The notes under the pieces are model-generated. The model saw only the letters and a list, made by a program, of their open reading frames with translations, was not told the origin of the DNA and did no database searches. Shown here piece after piece: positions 57,303 through 64,000 of a stretch of DNA of 64,000 nt; positions within the stretch are counted from its first letter, which is position 1, and every line of letters begins with the position of its first letter. Source of the DNA: Liolophura sinensis (Eukaryota; Mollusca; Polyplacophora; Chitonida; Chitonidae); assembly GCF_032854445.1 (NCBI RefSeq), contig NC_088295.1:95413805-95477804 (forward strand), given 5' to 3'. A program made the translations under genes and the position numbers.

Positions 57303-58824
57303 ATGTTTTGGGCAGGGCGAGTAAATAGACCCTTAAGCCTTAAACTTGTAATACAGGGAGGTGTACAACCGGTTGAAGTATACAATCGGCTAAAGGAGTT
57401 AGTGGGGAGTGGGCCTAATGTCCTAAAGGGACTAATCAATGTCTCTAGAGATGTCTGGAATGTTACAGTGGCTACGCAAACTGTGAAGGAACAGCTGTTG
57501 ACTAGCGGCTTCTCATTCAAAGGGGTAAATTGTCCAATATATGATGTGGAGGAGCAACGGCTCCTGGTTAGATCTCGATGTCCGATCGAGGTGCCCGATG
57601 ACACTATTCGAGGTTTGATGTCCCGGTATGGCACGGTCCATCACGTCAGCCGGGAACATTACCTTTTTGATAGGTCACTTGAGAATGGTATGCGCCGTAT
57701 TTACATGAGTGGTGTCACCGAGATCATTCCACAATTAATTCCGGTTGGCAATTTTAGAATTCCTTTGTGGTACAGAGGTCAGGTCCGTGCCTGTCACATC
57801 TGTGATAGCACAGAACATTTCAAGGCCGACTGTCCTTTAAAGGATAAATGCCTCAAGTGTAAACAGGCAGGCCACTTTCAACGACTTCCCGTTGAGCGAT
57901 GAAAATGACGATGGCGATAATGACGATAACGATTGCAATGATAATGATGATGATGATAAAGATAGTAATGTTTATGAAGTTGAAGGTGACAATAAAGATG
58001 AGAATGAAGGTCGAGGAGATGATGGTGGTAATCATAGTGAGGGACATGGGGATGATATGGAAACTGGGGTTTCTGGCGAGTCTGTTCCTTCCAGTCAACA
58101 AAATAAAGGGACTTTGGATAACTCTGCTGCTGACAGCGAGGGAGCTGGAGAGTGGCAAGTTGTCACTAACTCCATGTCCTCCAGCAAAAAGATTCGAAAT
58201 AAGCCCATTGATGCTACAAATAAGGTCAGGAAGTTAAGCGAATCGCCAGTAGTAGGTGGGCCACAGAGCCTTTGCGAGGCATCCCAGACGTCAAATAGCC
58301 CGGAGTGGGTTGTCAGTATGAGTCAAATTTCGAATACCTCCTCACCCCCTAGACCGTCAGAAATTTCGAATGCTACGCCATCCTGCATTAAGGAGACGCA
58401 ATCCAGTGGCGTGACGCCCTCCAAAGGTGCACTTGGTAAGAGCCCGTCCTTATGGGGTAGCATGTTCAGCCCTGACCCGTCTACAATGTCACAGTTAGAC
58501 ACTAGAGATATAGCAGATTGTCTTGATCCCCGGGGAAGCTCTCAGCAATCTGATATGTCTAGGGCTGGTGGAGAATCCAATATGGAGGAAGCTCTTTCGG
58601 AAATGGATGCACCCGAAGACTTGCCTGCCTATACCAATGGCAAGGGGGAGGTCTTGGTACCTGTCTCAACATCCCTGGGGTCGTATTATCGCACATTGCG
58701 ACGAGACTCTAAAGTTGACAAGGTTAAAAAGCAGAGGAAGTTGATAACGTTGTCACAGGAGGATTTTGCTGAGCGTAGGGCAGCGATGTATAAGAAGTCC
58801 AGAAAAAATCAAAAGAATAAATAA
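57303..58824 (+). pseudogene. LINE ORF1, gag-like with CCHC knuckles and acidic region, frameshifted
   Basis: The first frame (57303-57890) includes VEVYNRLKELVGSGPNVLKG, WNVTVATQTVKEQLL and LWYRGQVRACHICDS. The first knuckle CHICDSTEHFKADC is intact. The second begins CLKCKQAGHFQ, but a one-base shift follows, and in the restored reading the last Cys codon reads TTC (Phe). The second frame (57892-58824) has an Asp/Asn/Glu-rich stretch, a Ser/Pro-rich middle and a basic end (KSRKNQKNK), with stop TAA 10 nt before the ORF2 ATG. It is similar along its length to the ORF1 remnant at 15626-16905. RNA-binding role by family. Confidence 0.85.
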
Positions 58825-58833
58825 ATATTAATA

Positions 58834-61800
58834 ATGGCTACTACAAAGATCTTACAGTGGAATTGTAGAGGACTGAGGTGTAACCTCGCAGAGCTCCAGA
58901 TGCTAGCTCAAGACCTCAACCCTATAGCTTTTAGCTTGCAGGAAACTCTGACTGATCCTAGTTATCAATGTCGAGGTTATGTATCTCACCACGCTGTTGC
59001 CACGTCTACGAATGGAAAGGCATCAGGGGGTTCTTCTCTTTTGATTAGGCAGGGTGTAATACACAATAACACAATAGAATGGCACTGAACACCGATTTGC
59101 AGGCGGTGGCGGTGCGTATCACACTGGGTATAGTATTAACAATCTGTTCTATTTATATACCACCTTCTTCTACTCTTCACCAACAAGAGCTGCAAAATTT
59201 ATATGATCAATTACCTAAACCGTGTCTTCTTTTGGGTGACTTTAATGCCCATAGTGTTCTCTGGGGTGACTCTAAACGTAACCAGAAGGGCTCTGTATTG
59301 GAGGATTTTATATCTAATAACTCTCTATGCATCTTAAATGATGGCACACATACTTACCTTCATCCTGCAAAGGGCATTTATTCGGTCCTTGGCTGACGCA
59401 GGGCTAAGATCGGAATTCAGCTGGAGCGTCCATGATGATCTGTGCGGAAGCGACCACTTCCCCACCATACTTACCCTTGAGGAGCCGGTATCTTCCTCCC
59501 TTCCACGCTTTAATTATGATAAAGCAGACTGGCCCGCTTTGCTGTTCTGTGTGGTGAAACACTTATTAGCGACCTTTTTCTTGATGCAGTTGATCCTATC
59601 CATTTATTCTCGGATCAGCTAATCGATGTAGCCTCCAAATGTATCCCGAAATCTTGTGCGGTTCCCCGTATTAAGAAACCGTGGTTCACGGAGGACTGTA
59701 AACGAGCTAGGCGTTTCAGGAAACGTGCTGAGCGCGTGTACCGATGTAGACCATCTCCCGGTAATTTAGACGATGTTAGGCGTACCCGAGCTAAAGCCCG
59801 TAGGACTATCAAACAGTCCAAAGGTGACTCTTGGAAACGTTATGTTTTAATTAATCATCGTACCCCTATGTCAAAAGTCTGGAATATGATCCACCGCATC
59901 AAAGGCAAGGGATCCAATGTCACTGTCAATCATCTTAAAGACGGGAATAATTCTTTGACAGAAAAACTTGACATAGCCAATAGGTTGGGCGCTTCTTTTG
60001 CGCATCATTCGTCTTCAGATAATTACTTGCCTCAGTTCCAGCGTAACAAGGAACGGACCGAGGCAAGTCCTCTTGATTTTACATCCTCAAATGAAGAATC
60101 CTACAATGTTACATTTTCTCTACATGAACTATCCGAATCCCTGAGCAAGGCCCATGACTCAACTCCAGGGCCAGATGATATCCACTATCAGCTTTTACGA
60201 CACCTTCCAGAATCTTCCTTGAGGGTGCTTCTTGAATTTTCCTGCCTCATGGCAAAACGTTATTATTGTCCCCATCCCAAAGCCCGGAAAGGATTCTACC
60301 GATCCAAATAACTATCGTCCTATTTCCTTAACCAGTTTTGTATGCAAGACTATGGAGAGGATGATTAACGATCGCTTGGTTTGGTTTTTGGAGACTAATG
60401 AGTTGATAAGCGACATTCAATGTTGATTTCGAAAGAATCGCAGTACTGTTGATCACCTTGTTCGTCTAGAATGCTTTATTAAGAACCGTATCGTTAATCG
60501 TGACCATGTCGTATCTGTCTTTTTTGATCTGGAAAAGGCATATGACACTACTTGGAAATATGGCATTATGAAAGATATGCATGGATTTGGACTTAGAGGT
60601 CGGCTTCCTGACTTTATTCGTAAATTCTTAGACCATCGTCACTTCCAAGTTCGGGTTGGGGCTACCCTATCTGACTACTTTGAACAAGATCAGGGGGTTC
60701 CTCAAGGCAGCATTTTATCAGTTACTCTCATTAGCATTAAGATTAATAAACTTTTCAGAGTTTTATCTCCTAGTATGAAATCGTCCCTTTTTGTGGACGA
60801 TCTTGGTATCTCTTGTCGAGGCAAACGTATGCACACTTTTGAGAGACAGCTGAAGATTTGCCTTAACAAAATCCATGCCTGGGCACTGGAGAACGGATTT
60901 AAGTTCTCCAAGTCGAAGACTAACTGTGTACACTTTTGTCGGAAGTACTTCCCCCATGAAGACCCCAAGGTATTTTTAGATGGGTCCCCCATCAAGGTTG
61001 TGTCGGAGGCAAAATTCCTCGGGGTGATCTTCGATAAGCACCTTACATTTAAATCTCACATTAATTACCTTAGAGCCAGATGCCTAAAGGCGCTTGATAT
61101 TTTGAAGGTTGTCTCTAGTGCTCGATGGGGAGGGGATCATGAAACCCTACTTCAGCTCTATCGAGCACTGATTCGTTCTAAGCTAGACTATGCCTGCAGT
61201 GTTTATGGAGGTGCGTCACGCTCCCAGTTGAAGAAACTCAATACTGTACATCACCAGGCCCTACGGTTGTGCTTAGGTGCTTTCCGCGCCTCTCCTGTGG
61301 AGAGTCTGTATGTTGAGGCAAACGAGCCTCCCCTGGAGCTTCGAAGAACTAAACTATCCTTACAGTATATCACCAAGCTTAGAGCCAATCCATCCAACCC
61401 AGCCTTTGATTGTGTCTTCCATCCGGAATTTGAAGACTTATATGCTCAGAAGCCATCCATTGTTCCTCCACTGGGTGTCCACATTCAGGAACATGTGCAA
61501 GCAGCTGGACTTGGGCTGGATACTATCACCCCCATACGCATCCAGGAAGATCCACCGTGGTTATGTCCTGAGCCTCAGGTTGATACCTCGCTCTCCTCCC
61601 TGAAGAAATCTTCCACCAACCCTCTAGTATACCAGCAGGAGTTTAGTAATATGTGTTCAAAGTATCCATTTTATCACCGCATATTCACTGACGGTTCCAA
61701 GAATGATGATGGCGTGGCTTCTGCCGCTGTCCTTGGGCCCAGAACCATTTCAACTCGGTTTCCAAATTCCTGTTCTGTATTTACCGAGGAAGCCAAGGCA

Positions 61801-62451
61801 ATTTTGTGCGCACTTCGGTCCATCTCAGAGATAGGAGGTAGCAGATTTCTCATCTGCTCTGACTCCCTTTCCTGATTCGAGGCAATTCGGGCTAGTTCGC
61901 CTGTACATCCAGACATTCTGTCTATCAGGGAGATGTTTAAACGACTTAATGAAGATTTTATCATTGTCTTTTGTTGGGTGCCCGGGCATATGGGTATCCC
62001 TCGGAATACTGCTGCAGATGAAGCCGCGAAGGCGGCTTTGCATTCCGTGACTACCCAAACTGACGTTCCATATTCGGACTTGCGTTCACTTATTTGCTCC
62101 TATATCAAGCGCTTGTTTCAGGCTCAATGGGATGACCAGACAACCAACAAACTGCATGATATTCGTCAGTTTGTTGGTCCAGCGGCTTCCCTTTCACGGC
62201 ATCGTCTCCGCTCTTGCATTTTGAGGAGGTGTCGTATCGGTCACACACGTGCTACGCATGGGTATTTGTTGAAAGGAGAAGATGCTCCTCATTGCTTTGC
62301 TTGTGATCAACGGTTCACAGTCAAGCACATATTTGCTCCTGTACGAGATTCCTTTTATCACGTGAGCTCTCTTTCAGAACTTTTCAATTCTGTAGAAAGT
62401 GATACTATTTTTGATTTTCTCTCTACCATTGGTATGGCAGGAAAGCTGTGA
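58834..62451 (+). pseudogene. LINE ORF2, APE endonuclease-RT-RNase H, several disruptions
   Basis: The APE domain starts KILQWNCRGLRCNLAEL, with SLQET, LLGDFNAHSVLWG and CGSDHFPT spread over frames shifted near 59080, 59380 and again before 59736. RT: STPGPDDIHYQLLR, then PIPKPGKD..NNYRPISLT, FFDLEKAYDTTW (motif A), GVPQGSILSVTLISIKIN (motif B) and SLFVDDLGI (motif C, catalytic DD intact). RNase H: IFTDGSKND, FTEEAKAIL, ICSDS and CWVPGHMGIPRNTAADEAAK. The C-terminal CFACDQRFTVKHI is a remnant of the usual zinc-binding end. In-frame TGA codons at 60424-60426 and 61873-61875 break the RT and RNase H frames, and a shift lies near 60300. Confidence 0.88.
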
Positions 62452-62629
62452 TTTTAAACTACCGTTTGTGTTTGTTATGTGACTTCTGGTGTCCTTATTT
62501 GACTGAATGGTAAATGAATTATCCGTAGTAGATCGACTACTTGACGTTTTATTGTCGCGATAAAACTGAAATATTGTTGAAAGCGACGTTAAAACTTTCA
62601 CTCACTCACTCACTCAATAGTTTAAACTG

Positions 62630-63538
62630 TTACCAGCTCGTATCTTGTATCAGTACTGTACACCATTGCCTGGCTGCATCTAGCATCAGCACTATATACC
62701 ATTATCTCATCGCATCTCGTATCAGTACTCCATAGGTTTACCTGGTTGTATCTGGTATCAGTACTATACACCATTACCTGGTCAACTCTGGTATGCAGTA
62801 GGGCATTTCATTACCTGATCGTATCAGTGCCGTTTGTATAATATAAGTACTGTGTACCATTACCTGATCGTAACTGGTATCAGTATGGTATATCATTACT
62901 TGATCGTATCCGTAGTGTATACTATTACCCAGTAGGGTATTTCATTACCAGATCGTGTATAACATTAGTACTGTATACCATTACCTGAGCCTGTCTAATA
63001 TCATTAAGGTATACCACCACCTGAGTGCATCTCGTGTCAGTACTGTATACGATCACCTGAGCGCATCTGGTATCAATATTGTACACCATCACCTGAGTGT
63101 ATCTCATTCCAGTGGTGTGTACCATTTCCCTATATTTTATACCATTACGTATCTCGTATCATTACTGTATAGCCTTAAATGAGTGTAACTCGTATCAGTA
63201 CTGTATAGCATTAACTCAGCCTATCTCCTATCAATACTTTAAACCATTATCTGAACATATCTCGTATGGTTACTGTATTCCATTACCTGAAGGTATCTCG
63301 TATCAAGCCTGTACACAATTACCTGAACGTATGTCGTATGAAGACTGTACACCATTACCTGAACGTATCTTGTATCAATACTGTATTCCATTACCTGAGG
63401 GTATCTCGTATCAAGCCTGTACACAATTACCTGAACGTATGCCGTATGAAGACTGTACACCATTACCTGAACGTATCTTGTATCAATACTGTATTCCATT
63501 ATCTGATCGTATCTCATATCATTACTGTATTCCATTAC
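62630..63538. repeat. 36-bp minisatellite, right block, starting at the gene 2 exon-1 donor
   Basis: About 25 copies of the 36-bp unit of 56011-57085. On the minus strand the first unit starts at the splice donor itself: exon end TGTTAG, then GTAATGGAATACAG, and following copies carry TTCAG|GTAATGG at the same register. A 108-bp block (about 63290-63398, repeated at 63398-63506) is a recent triple-unit duplication. Confidence 0.95.
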
Positions 63539-63617
63539 CTAACAGCACACCGATCAGAATGTAGACCCCGAGCAGCAGTGCCACCCATCTCAGTAGTATA
63601 GGCCCGTAGATCTTCAT
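63539..63617 (-). CDS. Sulfotransferase gene 2, exon 1 (signal anchor)
   Basis: The ATG at 63617-63615 opens MKIYGPILLRWVALLLG followed by VYILIGVLL, a very short basic N-tail and a long hydrophobic signal anchor, as in type II Golgi enzymes. The exon is 79 nt and ends TGTTAG|GTAATG in phase 1, as in gene 1, and joins the microexon at 54118 in frame. The complete CDS is 79+38+1101 nt, 405 codons plus stop, with no break. The peptide shares no clear sequence with gene 1 exon 1 beyond its topology. The start is the only ATG that gives this arrangement. Confidence 0.85.
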
Positions 63618-63825
63618 GGAATCGGGGGCGATCGTTTGTGCTGAGAAAACAAAGAAAATCACACGACTAGTGGAAGGGCGCCTAGGAGTCAGGTACGAAA
63701 TTATTCACCGTTCTTTTGCTCATTTGAAACAAATAATACGGGATCTAAAAAGCAGACTCACAGGACAATTGGTAACTTATTATTTGATTTAATCTTGATC
63801 TGAATTTCCCCACCTGATCTCCTTG
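63618..63825 (-). promoter_or_regulatory. Upstream region of gene 2 (5' UTR/promoter not resolved)
   Basis: Unique DNA directly upstream of the gene 2 start codon. It must include the 5' UTR if the start is right. No convincing TATA box or initiator could be placed. Confidence 0.3.
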
Positions 63826-63829
63826 CATA

Positions 63830-64000
63830 AAGGTGGTAAGGTGGTCTGGTGGAAAGGTGGTAAGGTGACCAGGTGGTAAGGTGGTCAGGTGGTCAGGGAG
63901 TAAGGTGGTAAGGTGACTAGGCGGTAAGGTGGCCAGGTGGTAAGGTGACCAGGTGGTAAGGTGGTCAGGTGGTCAGGTGACTAGCTGGTCAGGGAGTAAG
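63830..64000. repeat. Short G-rich tandem repeat (GGTGGTAAGGTGACCA type)
   Basis: Words of 8-10 bp (AAGGTGGT, AAGGTGACC, CAGGTGGT) repeat in changing order up to the window edge, with purine-rich + strand. It lies about 210 bp upstream of the gene 2 ATG and continues off the window. Confidence 0.9.

Larger units (their letters stand above)
57086..62620 (+). mobile_element. I-clade LINE (APE, RT, RNase H), degenerate, inserted antisense in gene 2 intron 1
   Basis: A nearly full-length non-LTR retrotransposon of about 5.5 kb. It has a short 5' region, ORF1 (57303-58824), ORF2 (58834-62451) with endonuclease, RT and RNase H, then a short 3' UTR (GTCGCGATAAAACTGAAATA, GAAAGCGACGTTAAAACTTT) ending in (TCAC)n at about 62597-62616. 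The tail type, simple repeats instead of poly(A), and the RNase H domain fit the I superfamily (I/Nimb-like). It sits inside the 36-bp array and is transcribed opposite to gene 2. Several frameshifts and stops show it is inactive. Sequences resembling TTACC(T)(G)AGC on both sides could be a target duplication, but the array makes this uncertain. Confidence 0.88.

Noticed and set aside
57892-58824. Separate host gene encoding an acidic Ser-rich protein
   Set aside because: It continues ORF1 of the LINE after a one-base shift in the second zinc knuckle and stops 10 nt before the ORF2 start.
60424-61875. TGA codons in LINE ORF2 as selenocysteine or recoded stops
   Set aside because: The element also has several frameshifts, and the residues expected at these positions are ordinary. 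Random decay is the simpler explanation.
62597-62640. (TCAC)n as an independent microsatellite
   Set aside because: It lies exactly at the 3' end of the I-clade LINE, and short tandem tails are usual in that clade.

Overview
This is a window of animal nuclear DNA. Genes are split by GT-AG introns, non-LTR retrotransposons and tRNA-derived SINEs are present, and there are no operons. The SINE body (key words TTTTACGCCGTACTCAAGAA and CATTATGGTGGGAGGAAAC, AT-rich tail) and a second tRNA-headed SINE look, from memory, like elements common in molluscs and related lophotrochozoans. Amphioxus, whose introns are also rich in minisatellites, cannot be excluded. By eye-drawn boundaries about 45% of the window (roughly 29 kb) is minisatellite. 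There are more than twenty arrays with units of 17-72 bp, most unrelated to one another, and several abut with no unique DNA between them.

Three protein-coding loci are supported. (1) On the + strand, the last two recognisable exons (584-709 and 3212-3390) of an SLC16-type monocarboxylate transporter (MFS) enter from the left edge. (2) On the - strand, a complete three-exon type II membrane carbohydrate sulfotransferase: exon 1 at 22510-22414, a 32-nt microexon at 21123-21092 and a catalytic exon at 19275-18178 (408 aa when joined). (3) On the - strand, a paralogue with the same architecture and intron phases: exon 1 at 63617-63539, a 38-nt microexon at 54118-54081 and a catalytic exon at 51274-50174 (405 aa). 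A decayed third copy of the anchor exon lies between them at 42854-42887, so this is a tandem sulfotransferase cluster. Both complete enzymes keep the 5'-PSB and 3'-PB PAPS-binding motifs. They are predicted Golgi enzymes that sulfate glycans.

Layout. 1-3.4 kb: transporter exons with an 18-20 bp array and a 57-bp array. 4.4-5.2 kb: ~50-bp array. 7.6-12.8 kb: 38-bp array and a large 48-bp array with a 117-bp higher-order repeat. 13.4-16.9 kb: decayed LINE on -, a Tx1-like ORF2 remnant joined to a gag-like ORF1. 17.8-22.6 kb: sulfotransferase gene 1 with arrays in both introns and on both flanks. 24-34.7 kb: mostly unique DNA with SINEs, an RT relic and a 33-bp array. 34.7-37.9 kb: 69-bp array open in frame on both strands. 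39.2-42.1 kb: 44-bp array. 42.7-50.2 kb: sulfotransferase exon remnant and a succession of arrays. 50.2-63.6 kb: sulfotransferase gene 2, with introns almost wholly tandem repeat and a 5.5-kb I-clade LINE inserted antisense in intron 1.

The most interesting signal is the link between minisatellites and 5' splice sites. In both sulfotransferase genes the intron-1 array starts at, or within a few bases of, the exon-1 donor. In gene 2 each 36-bp unit carries its own CAG|GTAATGG-like donor, so intron 1 holds dozens of in-register decoy donors on the transcribed strand.
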